In this document: positions 46,813 to 57,600 of the stretch, in pieces | Layout: the number at the start of each line of letters is the position of its first letter | Position numbering within the stretch: the first letter of the stretch is position 1 | Assembly (NCBI GenBank): GCA_009192285.1 | Contig: WBVU01000003.1 | Location: forward strand, 62,001 to 126,000 | Length of the DNA: 64,000 nucleotides | Direction: 5' to 3' | Source of the DNA: Morchella semilibera | Lineage: Eukaryota > Ascomycota > Pezizomycetes > Pezizales > Morchellaceae | The notes under the pieces: model-generated | The model's database searches: none | What the model was told of the DNA's origin: nothing | Seen by the model: the letters and a program-made list of their open reading frames with translations, nothing else | Position numbers and translations under genes: made by a program

Positions 46813-47305
46813 TGTACGTTCTGTTTCGGGAAATGGATTATAGCTACATGCACTTACAAGGTTAATGTAATTTTACTCATACCGATTTTTACGAAATGCT
46901 CATTTACCCATATACTTACTTATTTCGAGTAGGTGTGGTCATAAACCAGGTAATCTATAGTATTCGATAAAAATAAGAATAATGGTAATACATATATGCA
47001 TATCTTCTAACAACAGTAGGGCCGATCAAACGGCGAAATAACAAGGAATATAATAGTGCTGATGACTGCTGAAACATAATAAAAGTAAAAATATAGTATA
47101 TATGCCGATAACATTCACATTCTCCAACGCGAACATTAAATCATGCGTGCAAGTCTTCCAGATGGCGCGCGCGCACGTGTAGTAGATACATGTAGACATA
47201 GGAAAGTTTGATCAATAGAAAATAAAAGGACTTATGGCGGGAAACGAACGAATTCTAAAAGACGTTAAAAACTACCCGAGAGAGCGGAGATCTAGAACAT
47301 AATGA

Positions 47306-48571
47306 CTAGGGGGGTAAATTGAGGAGTTGGTTTATCTTATGACGCAATCGCTGATTCTCCTTTCCAAGTTTGGATTTTTCTTCAGTGACAGTCTTGAGAT
47401 CATCGTTAGAGGATGATAACCTGTTAATGTTGTGTTCTCGTCGTAGAGTCTCAAACTCCACTACGAGGGTACACCACAGTATATATACTGCGTCCCCAAC
47501 AGGTTTGCAATATTCCACGGTTTGCAGCAGACCCTCTCTTATATGCGCCTTTTCATCCTCGAGCAGAACGTTTCTCTGTCTTTCTGAAACCAACTTGGTT
47601 TCCATCTCCGAGATTTGCTTTCTCATCGCCAGATTTTCACTCTGAGCAGCTGCCATTAACCCCTCTGCTGCAGCTGAGCATATGTCCGGAGCCAGAGGTA
47701 CCGCTGTATTTTCAGTCTTCGTGGTACGGATTCCCTCTACAGTAAGAGCCGATAGATTCTCCTCAGTCGAGATTTCGTTTCTCTCCGGTTGCTCCAGACT
47801 CTCCGTCTTCGAAAGGCGCAGTTCCTCCTTTACACTCGATAGCTCTCTCATCAATCGTATATTCTCTGACTGCAGCTGCATCCTTTCTTCCTCCGTCATT
47901 TGCAGCTTCTCTTTCACTCCCGCCAAGTCCGCACGTGCTTGATTCCCGCCTTTCTCAAGTACTGCAACTGTATCCTCCAGCGCTGCACAGTACCGTAGGG
48001 CATTTGAGGCATCTTGTGCGTTATGTCTATCCAAGGTTTGCCGCTCCTCATTCTCCGCCTTCAAAGCCTGAAATTCCCCCTTCACATTCGCCAGCTCCTC
48101 CGCTAGATGCGAATTCAGTGATTGCAGCTCCGAACTCTCCGCCCTCACTACCCGCAACACGTCTAGCGCCTTCTCCCATCTATCCTTAACAGTATCGATC
48201 GCCTTATCCGCAAGAATAACTCTAGTCTCCGGATCCAGCCCCTCCTTCTGAAGCACAAGATCCGCGACCTGTCCCCATGTAACGACCATCTCCTCTCGCA
48301 CCCGCTCAAGCTGCCCCTCAACATTCTGCTTATGCTTGTGCACGCTCAAAACCTCCCTCTTTACCGTAACCAAATCCGCCTTTACCACCGCCAGCTCCTC
48401 CGCTGACCGTGCAACCCTCTCGTTCTCGTGCGCAAGGCGGCTGTTCTCGGCATCGAGTCTCGCAATCTCTGCCGTCAAGCGGATGTTCTCGCCGGTCAAG
48501 CGTTCTGTCTCCGTCTCCACGATTCCCGCCGTGATGTGAGAGTTGTTTCGTTTAATAGGTCTAGCCCGCAT
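47306..48571 (-). CDS. Coiled-coil protein (421 aa), paralogue of the 42739-44805 gene
   Basis: The ATG at 48571 on the minus strand begins MRARPIKRN, parallel to MRTRQTKRS of the neighbour. Residues 18-60 are strict heptads (ERLTGENIRLTAEIARLDAE), then further coil with AEELAVVKADLVTVKREVL. This order (ENxRL repeats, then LxTVKxxL) is shared with the neighbour and supports duplication. The central part (about 60-350) is Glu/Gln-rich coil with one non-coiled insert (TAVPLAPDICSAAAEGLMAA). The C-terminal coil ends LRHKINQLLNLPP. The neighbour's acidic disordered region and basic tail are absent, so the paralogues have diverged at their C-termini. It is a single exon. No localisation signal is visible; a scaffold role is inferred. 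Confidence 0.82.
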   Translation of the reverse strand: MRARPIKRNNSHITAGIVETETERLTGENIRLTAEIARLDAENSRLAHENERVARSAEELAVVKADLVTVKREVLSVHKHKQNVEGQLERVREEMVVTWGQVADLVLQKEGLDPETRVILADKAIDTVKDRWEKALDVLRVVRAESSELQSLNSHLAEELANVKGEFQALKAENEERQTLDRHNAQDASNALRYCAALEDTVAVLEKGGNQARADLAGVKEKLQMTEEERMQLQSENIRLMRELSSVKEELRLSKTESLEQPERNEISTEENLSALTVEGIRTTKTENTAVPLAPDICSAAAEGLMAAAQSENLAMRKQISEMETKLVSERQRNVLLEDEKAHIREGLLQTVEYCKPVGDAVYILWCTLVVEFETLRREHNINRLSSSNDDLKTVTEEKSKLGKENQRLRHKINQLLNLPP

Positions 48572-48642
48572 CGTGAGTCTTGGGGAGGGGTGGTCAGTGA
48601 AGAAGATTGTTTACGGGACACATTTCTACGCGGAGACCCTTA

Positions 48643-48649
48643 TATAAAC
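48643..48649 (-). promoter_or_regulatory. TATA box of the 421-aa coiled-coil gene
   Basis: TTATATAAA, near-palindromic, lies about 75 nt upstream of the minus-strand ATG at 48571, followed by a C-rich leader on the minus strand. Confidence 0.45.
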
Positions 48650-50009
48650 GTCGTTTCTGCGCAAAGGCCGTTTGTGCCGAGTAAACTAAAAATTGTAGTG
48701 TTTGCCTTGTTTATGGGAGGCCTGAATGTGACCCTAGTTCTGAATACCCCGGACGGCTCTTTGTGTTTGTCTAGGATTCCACTGTTGCTTGTGAACCGCC
48801 AAGGTGGCTTGAAAAAGATCACTGCTACTATATAGAGTAATTAACGGGGGCTGAGATATATATTCCGTATGCGACAATCTCCACTTTTCCAGCCACGAAA
48901 AGGTGGATTAAATTACCTGATTTCCAGAGAGAGTACCTATCTCCCACCGGGGCTATCTGTCCAGTACTAAGTAATTCTGATCTCATGTGCATATACACAG
49001 CCAGTATAAGCGGGTCAGGGTTCCTGGGTGTGTGCATATATTAATTCACGGGGATAAGGGGGCAAACTCTTATGCACTAGGCAATATCAATAAGCCGAAT
49101 TGAAATATCTGGGTGATCTGTATTTTGGGCCATAGCAGATCAATAATCGAGTCTTCGAACGGGAAGGGAATGTATGTATGAGAGAAAACCCCAAACCTTG
49201 TAAACCTCATACAAACGAGAAATTTCTCCGGTGTGATGCTCACTCCCGTCCCAGACTTTTGTGGTGTTACGGAGCATATATCATATACATCTATCTCTAC
49301 TCGAGGTGCTGCCTGAAACCTAAGTACGTAATGCTAGAATTCGAAAGATTTGGTATGTCCGTCTAGGGGTTATCTCTACAACGATTGGCCGAGGGACATG
49401 TACAAACACCCCCTGGAAGCGTCCGTTCCTGGTATTAGAGATTTTAGGCCAAGCATCAATTTTGAGAAATGCTTTTTGCCCACCAGCAAAAGATCCTGCA
49501 ACTAGTAATTTTGACCAAATGTGATGGTTGGCCTAAGGTTTCTATTTAGGTATCTAGACTGGCCTTGCCATATTTGGCACTCTCGTGGTACCCGGTTTCT
49601 ACTAGATCTATAGAGTTAAGTTGATATGCCATAAACAAATTTCGTAGGCCTATATATGAGGTCATATTAAAACTACTCTCAATAGAGTATAACCGGACCT
49701 CTCCCTGCTGCGTTTGCGATCTTGATTTGGCGAAAAACAAATTCGGAAATTACCACGTTGCACAGGTACACGCACTTAGATGACTAAGAACACTCTATCT
49801 TAGGGCAGCTGCTTAAAACGCAACTATTTATTATATTAGTCCAATCACTCCAAAGAATGAACCCTCATGTGAATCTTCCTAAGGTGTTGGATTGGAGACT
49901 GAGGCGTGTGGGTACACACCTGATCCAATCACAAAGGATCACTCGGTAGATTCTAAACATAATCATGAAATGTCACTCGGTGGCCTTCACCAGCTAGTGT
50001 TGATTGATT

Positions 50010-50105
50010 GATTGATACTTCATACATGTGTGCAGCCCGTGGGCTATGACAAAACCTTTCCTCCCACTCTCCGGAGGCAGGGTATTTTTCCTCCCCAAAG
50101 CTAGT
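50010..50105 (-). mobile_element. SINE-like repeat, copy B
   Basis: The minus strand reads GGGGAGGAAAAATACCCT, GGGAGGAAAGGTTTTG, ACGGGCTGCA, ATGAAGTATCAATCAATC, the same order as 985-1110 at roughly 80% identity. The (ATCA)n tail is at the 50010 side. Confidence 0.6.
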
Positions 50106-50855
50106 GTTGGTCATACAGTTGATTATTGTTTAAATAGCTGATGAACAAGGGAAATACGTTTTCCACCTGAATAACACTATCCCGGGAGCCCAATAATCGC
50201 CCAAAACCTAAGTTCTAATACGAGAATGAAACCTTTTAACCTAACAGTGTCGAAACACGGACTAATAAAACCGGTGCTTCATGTTGTTTTTTATTAGAAC
50301 TAGTAGCAGTGGTCACTGTTGAAGGTTTTAATGATCCTTTCCTTATAACTACGGTATTCTCTGGCTACAAGGTTCCCCCTAGTGCCAGCCCCATGTTAGT
50401 GCCAGGCCAAAGACTGAATTCCCCGCGATATATATATAGGATAGCTCTTGAGCCCTAAGATCAAGTAACGGATAATAATTAAGATTTTAGAGAATTTGCG
50501 CAGATGGAGCCAGCTCTAAATTTCGATTATCTGATTGGCAGGCTATGGGACCAGCATCAATCAGGTTACCGGACAATGGGGTTGGCTCCATTTACGTAAA
50601 GTCTCTATAGCTATTGAAGAGCTGGCCACGCATGAATGATAAATTTACTAAAAACAGCCGCTTCTGACTAGAGTGGTCGGTGCCTTGCAACCAATCGTTA
50701 CGGAGACGGTTAATTGGGACCGCTGGTCGGCGGAGAAACCTAGATATTTAATATTTTAAGTTTTGGTAAATAGACCTCCCAGTCGGCATGGTCTTGGCGA
50801 AGACACATGACAGCCTCAGTTGACAGGTGCGTGGCCGAAGATCTGTTAGAAACCA

Positions 50856-51085
50856 TGGCGCGAGAAGGCATAGGATGGGTGTGTCAAGTTTTTTTATTAT
50901 GGGAAATTCGGGCCGTTTGGCTAGCTGGTGCACGTGCTACATTATGGGAGTAGATCTCTCAATTTCTGTGGATGTTTACACACCTACCCATCATACCGCC
51001 ATTACTCGAAAAATTGGCTATGCATATGAGATCAAAATTACTATAAGCAGACGTACCTGATCTACGCCCTTTAACCAATCGTGAA
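50856..51085 (+). mobile_element. Dispersed repeat shared with 60393-60562
   Basis: ATGGCGCGAGAAGGCATAGG opens both copies. GGGTGTGT and TTACACACCTACCC form an inverted pair, and TATGGGAGTAGATCTC is common to both. The 3' 80 bp also match 19862-19945. The true boundaries are uncertain. Confidence 0.65.
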
Positions 51086-51137
51086 GGAGGTAATCCCTAG
51101 CAGGAGATAGCCAATTTTTCGACCCCGTTTTACATTG

Positions 51138-51292
51138 TACAGTCGTTCACGGGGTGAAGACGGACACTGGGTGTTGACGAACAAGGGGATTTCAACGAAT
51201 AAGAAATATAGTATCAGAAAGAAGCTTGGCTGTTTCTCACTCATAGTCCCTGTCACCACCCAGTGTCCCTCTTCACCCTGTGAACGACTGTA
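51138..51292. mobile_element. MITE family ACAGTC, copy 3, in the helicase promoter
   Basis: TACAGTCGTTCACGGGGTG to ACACTGGGTGTTGACG and the inverted right end, CACCCAGTGTCCC to GTGAACGACTGTA, share about 40 bp with few mismatches. TA lies at both ends. The centre has GCTTGGCTGTTTCTC. It ends about 310 bp before the helicase ATG and 110 bp before its TATA box. Confidence 0.85.
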
Positions 51293-51402
51293 GTTTGATC
51301 TGTCGCATCGATCTCTGACTTCACGAGCTGGACTGATGCTTGGCAACCAGTTTTGGTGACATGCAGACCCAGCTCGGAAACGTCATATATATGCATGCCA
51401 GC

Positions 51403-51410
51403 TATATAAG
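51403..51410 (+). promoter_or_regulatory. Possible TATA box of the helicase gene
   Basis: TATATAAG lies about 190 nt upstream of the ATG at 51601, with an A-rich leader between. The distance is long but compatible with a leader exon. Confidence 0.4.
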
Positions 51411-51600
51411 CTACGAATTTCAGGCAACCCATAAAGGCATGCATAATAAGGCAACCCATAATAAAGATCACTAAACATCGCGCTAACACATAACAAAATT
51501 CAAAAAAGCTGGTCTACAAAAACTTACCCAACATCAAGAAAGAAAAACAATCACTTCAATCGCACTACCTGATCTAGAAACATTCTCAATAACCCTAGCT

Positions 51601-54600
51601 ATGTCGGTAGCTTACAAGAGAAGAAGAGCGCTTCCAAAGGATTTTGTATCCCTCATTTTTAAAAAAGATCAAATTACGTTGTCCGACTGCATCCCTGTGT
51701 TTGTCGAGCTGGAACATAATCCTGGGTCACTATCTCGATTGTTTTCTGACGAAGAAATATTCTTACAGCTTCTATCTAATTTTGACTATTATGCCTCAAG
51801 AATATCGAGATTTTTTTCCATGTTCAAAAAACACTCGATTGACCACCTGAATGATACAACACGACAGAAGCCATGGTTGGGACCTGCTCTTGCCAATGAG
51901 CTCGCCGAGCGCATCCTTCTACCACTTCTCGGCGATGATTTCAACCAATTCTCGTTGGGCAATTGTTTTCTAGACGTCTTTAGCGCTGTTCTGGAGTGCT
52001 GCCTCCCGTATCGAATTCGCTCCTTTGAAAGATTAGGGGCAATATTGCTCAACGAAAGGTCGGTCTTTGCAGCATTGATCTCCGGAAGAACTGGCGGGAT
52101 TGTAAAGCAATGGATTTCAGTGTTTGTCGGTATGATAAACGACCACCAAACACTTAGCGCATGGACGAGGAGGCTTATTGAGCAATGTGAGTCCTGTATT
52201 GGGAATCATGATATCGACCAACAAAAGCACCGCTGGCAGGACCTCGATACTCTTCTTCCACGTCTAATAAAAGCACTGAGAAATCACCCGCAGCCTACGA
52301 CTGATAGGCCATTGCAACCGTTGAGACTGGGTCCTGATTTAATTCTTGCGCTGCAACAACTCGGAATTTCACCGCCGTCAACAGAGATTGCCCTTGAGGA
52401 GACCATTTATACGTTGGAGAAGGATGAAACAGTGCGCATGTTAAAGGCCGCGAGCGAGTCTTTTCCTTGTCGACATTGTTATGAGTTATCTACTGGTAGA
52501 GAATCCACAGGTTTTGATCAGAACCAGCGGGATTCATGTATGAAGCTTGACTTCGGGCACTTTGCCGATCTTCTTGGACCCGGAATAGGCATGTGGCGGG
52601 TTCTAATTTCCTCCGAGGCCTTGGAGGATATGCAACAAGCATACGAAGAAGGTCTATATAATCTAAGAGTCTTTCTGTACTTATGATCGGTGCTAACTGT
52701 TCTATGTGATAAAGGTTCGTTCGTTATGGTTGAATCTATCATCATGCAACTAGCCTCTGGTCTGTGGGACGATCCTCCAATTCGTCAACCCTTCAATTCA
52801 TTTAATAGGTTTCTATACCTGGCCCCATATGGGCAGGACAAAAAAAGTGCTGTACTCTGGGAATTGGATGCCGAATTTGACGAAGCAGAAGGCGCATTGT
52901 TGCAATTGATCAGAAGTAAGCTCTCTTCTTTGTTTCTCGGGTAGAACGGGTTTCTAATTGTGGAGATTCAAAGTCTGGAGAGTGGGAAAGAGTGAAACGG
53001 TTAGGACATCATATCATTCCATTATCCTCGATTGTATAGAAGCATCCCGTTGGGGATTGTTAACTGACAACAACATTATATTTTAGATTGAGCAAGCGGA
53101 GCCGCATATCCGTTTGATTCACAAAACATACTCTGAAGTTCGTCTTGATGCACACAGATCTTTTGAAGTGGACCAAGGAACTGGAATGGCCTATCCGAGG
53201 ACTTATGGAAAGGACAGTGATATATTGAGGGGCACCCTGGAACTCGACGACAAGTCGCAAAAACAACTGGGTCAAAGTCTCCTAAAATTCAGTAAGTAAA
53301 TAAGCTACTTTTCAATAATGCGCATAAAATGAATTTACTCATAGCCTCTATTTCATTCTTGCTTTAGACCGGTTCTACATAGTTACCCAAACCACATTCA
53401 GCAACATTCGCGCCGAAAACCTTACAGCTGAGTATCCCTTGAGCCTCGCCAAAGAAGAACTGGAGGTTGTTAAAGACGCCTCGAATTCAACTCTGATCCA
53501 GGGCAGGAGCGGCACCGGGAAAACGACCTGCCTTGTATATAAGCTGTTTGGGCGATACATTGCTTCGAGGGATACTAGGGCTGCAGACTCGCCACGCCAA
53601 GTAAAGTCCCGTATAGAAAACTCCCGGAAACTACTGGACTCTAACCCTTGGGCTAGGTTTTGCTTACCAGGTCTCATGTTCTTTCGAACAAACTGAAAGA
53701 TTACACCAAACGTTTAATTTCGACTCATTCTTGCGAATCTGGTTCCGCCGGAGGGGACAGCAATGGCCTCAACTTCATGCTCGGTGACGACGAAAGGGAG
53801 GTAAACCATACAATATTTACTATCCTTGCAGATGACTTCCCTCTAGTCTGTACATTCAACCACTTTCTCAAGATCTTGGAAAACACTCTGAGGTAAGCTA
53901 TAAGTTCATTTACGATAAAAGTGCTTTTAACTAATAATAGGCCAGGGCTTCCGACCGAAAAGACTTCTCGTTTTTCCCAACCCAAGAAGTTCCGATTGGT
54001 AAGAAAGAACCGGGTAGGCGCCTTTACCGGAAGAGTCAAGTTGTAGACTTTGAAGTTTTCAGCGAACAATACTGGGAAAAGATTCAGCCCAGCAGAGTAA
54101 AGGGAAGTTCAATTACGCCTACATTGGCGTTCATGGAAATCATTGGCGTCATCAAGGGGGCCGCATGTCGTTCGATTGACTTCCAATCTCTAACACGCGA
54201 GAGATATATCGAGGAAGGACCTAACATTTCCCCTATCGAGGTAGATAGGGATCGTATGTACGATATCTACTTACAGTACGAGAAGGTAAAAAGGGGCTTT
54301 GGCGATATCGATGATATTGACCGGGCGAGGGATGTTCTCAATCGGATGGCAAAGAACAAAGATGTGCGGAGCAGAATCCAAAGAGCGTTCGATGAAATCT
54401 ACATTGATGGTAAGTGAAAACCTGCTCTACATTTCGAAGGTATAAATTCTCATTAAGGTTATCTTTAGAGATCCAGGACCAAAGGCTTCTTGAGATTATG
54501 TTGTTGTTGAACTTAGTCAAGGCTCCCAACGCCGTTCACTTCGGTATGAAATGACCGCCATGTGTCGGAAGCACCCGCCGTACTAACAGAATACATATAA

Positions 54601-57600
54601 GCCGGCGATACGGCACAGTCAATCTCAAAGGATTCCGTCTTTCGCTTTGAAAACGTCAAAGATCTTCTCTATGCGCGCTTTTCTTCCGGAAAGAAAATTA
54701 GCCCATATGTGCACAAGCTATATAAAAACTATCGCACACATCAAGGGATCCTCAATGTTGCAACGTCTGTGATGAAGCTATTGTATAAGAGTACGCCTGT
54801 CTCTTCCCATTCTCAAGTGTACTACAGCGCTAAGTTATAGGCTTCCCGGAAATGGTTGATCTCATGCAAGATGAGGAGGGGCAGTTCTCTGGACCAAAAC
54901 CTGTAATGTTCGGTGGGTATTATCTCTACTGGACAAGTTGTTATGGAGCTCGAGGCTAATAAAAGAAGTTGGCATTGGTTCCGAAGTACTCTCGGGTAGT
55001 ATGTTCGGTGCTACTGACCTAGCTGCCGATCGCGCGCAGTTCGGGGCGGATCAGGTAATAATTGTTAGGGACAAATCCCAACAGGACAAGGTGCGCAATG
55101 AAATTGGTGACTTTGCTCTAGTTTTGACTATCCTTGAAAGTAAGGGGATGGAGTTTGAGGACGTGCTACTACTCGACTTTTTCAGTACCAGTCCTTGTTT
55201 AACGGCGTGGCGTGCCGCTCAATCAGGCGGTTTCGATCCTGTCAAGCATCTGGTGAGTAGCTAGTACTCCAGCCGTGAGGCGCTTTTTGTTTGAAAAAGA
55301 TATTAATATATTTATGCATAAACTTAGGCCTTTTGTTCAGAGTTAAAAGTAAGTTCGCCAGGGCTTAGTATCTTAAATACTAACTGACAGTCCAAATCAA
55401 GCAACTCTACGTCGCGATAACTAGGGCACAGTACAGATTGTGGTTCTTTGAGAGCAATGCTGCTAGCGTCAAGGACATACTTACACTCTGGAAACCCGAC
55501 GTCGATGAAGTCTCACCAAATGACAGTAATGTATGATCATTGACATCCATCTGAAGTGATCGATTACTCTTTAATCAAGCTAATCAACTATAACGATAGA
55601 AACGTGAGAGGTTGGCGCAACTACGTCCGGGAAAGAATGCGAATCCTGAGATTTGGTCGCGAAGGGGATATCAATTTATTGAAAATAAGAACTATGAAAG
55701 TGTCTGCTTCCTCTTTGATAGCCTTTTTGTATCATCTATGTATCTGACACAGCTCCCGGCAGGCAATTCTCTGCTTTAGGCGGGCTGGTGACCGACAAGG
55801 TACCGATCTGACAAGGGCATTACTATCTGAGAGGAAGGCCAAGTCTCTCTTGGCTCGTGGGGAAGAGAAGGTCTCTGAGGAATATTTCCGGGAAGCAGCA
55901 AAGCTATTTCATGAGTGTAAGCAAGGGCTTCGTGAAGCCAGTTGCTACGAAGCGTTGGGAGAGTTTAAAGAAGCTGGCGGTGAGTAGATCATTACCCAGC
56001 ACTCGTATAGTTGCTAATATATTTCATAGATATCTTTGCAAAGCACAAGGAGTTCTCACGAGCTGCGGATCTATATATTCGGGCGGAGTTATTTGAGGAG
56101 GCATCAGACAGCTTTGTTTTATGCGGACGTTTCGCTGATGCGGCTTCAGTCCTGTCCAGGGGCCACAGATTTGACAGTTTGGTCCTATATTTGAACGAGT
56201 ATGCGGCCGAGCCCCCACCAAACGATAAACCCTTATAAATATCGCTGACAATTATTATTATATAGACACAATGTAAATCTAACTCCTGCATACCAGCGCC
56301 ATTATGCCAGGTTCTGCATGTTGCTTATGAGACGTGGGAAGATATCACCCGAGCATAGGGAACTTGTTATGTCAAGGCTGGCCGATGAAGAAAAGGAAGA
56401 GTTCTATCGAGATTATGAGATGAATGAACAGCTCTCAAAGCTTTTAATCAAACAAGGGAGATACTCCGATCTGTGTAGGGAAGCAGTTACGCGCGGTGAT
56501 CTCGCAGAAGCCTGGAGCGTAGGCCAAGAGTATGGAGGTATGGAACAATTACCACTCGACGATAGGATTGAAGTATACATGCATCGACAAATCGAAGCTC
56601 TACACGACAATCTTTCGTTAGGAACTGATGATGACCCTTTCGAACTTGTGTACACCTCGATTCCGCAACCTACTTGGCTGTCAACTGCAGATGCTCCATA
56701 CATAATCCGGTTCTGGAGAAATTTGCCCGGATATCTTGACAGATTTTGGGGGCATGAGATTTCCTACGAGAGTCTCGTCTTCGATCAGTTGTGGATGAAG
56801 CAGATGTTTGATTTGATTGTAGGCTACCCTACTGTTAATGCTACTTTGCCTTTGCTGATATTATAATCAAGGTTACCTTAAAAGCCCATGCATTCATAAC
56901 CTCAGCAATATCTGTTACCGAGTTACCAGTAGAGTCAATAGCTACAGCTGTTACCCTGACAAAGGAACTAATAATTGACTCAGACCCTCCCAAAACTCTA
57001 CTTAACTTTCTTGGCATCATTCAGAGTAGAAAGAAAGCCGACGAACTCGTAGTTCTCCCATCATCGATACTATATAATGGCAGCAACGGCACCACCGGGC
57101 TCGGGTCTCGAGCTCTGGTGGGTGAGAGAGTCGCTTCGTGGACTATTGGCTGCTTAACTACAGCACTGAGCGAGTTGTCTAAAGCGTCAAAAGATTTTCA
57201 TCGTGACACCAGACTGTGTCTTACCTTCCAATATAGGGGTAAGGATACAGTTACAATTGTACAACCTTACAGCTCATCTAACGATATAAAGGTTCCCACA
57301 ATAATTCCGAGTGCAAGCTTGTCCATAGAGCTGTTGTGAGGGAAACAGAATTTATGACTATGATCAAGGTATTTTCCAAGGGCATGAGGTTGATCCGTGT
57401 TGGGACTAACCGTAGTACTGTAGGACTTGCTTCGGATGGCTTCCATTATGTATAGCCTTCTCCCTTTGTATTACCACCAACGGTTCCGTAACCTGGCCCC
57501 GGAGCCCTTCATGGCGGGTCTTCGCGGAGATGGTAATTACCCGACGCTCCTACATGACCCACTCCCAAACGATGTTCTAATGCCTTGTAATAGTGCGAGG

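Larger units (their letters stand above)
44810..47300. other. Intergenic between coiled-coil genes, with tRNA and MITEs
   Basis: Apart from the tRNA (46371-46457) and the MITEs at 45484-45679 and 46643-46812, no gene is supported. The remainder is AT-rich. Confidence 0.55.
48660..51137. other. Intergenic, repeat fragments
   Basis: No gene is supported. It contains the SINE-like copy at 50010-50105 and the repeat at 50856-51085. Confidence 0.5.
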
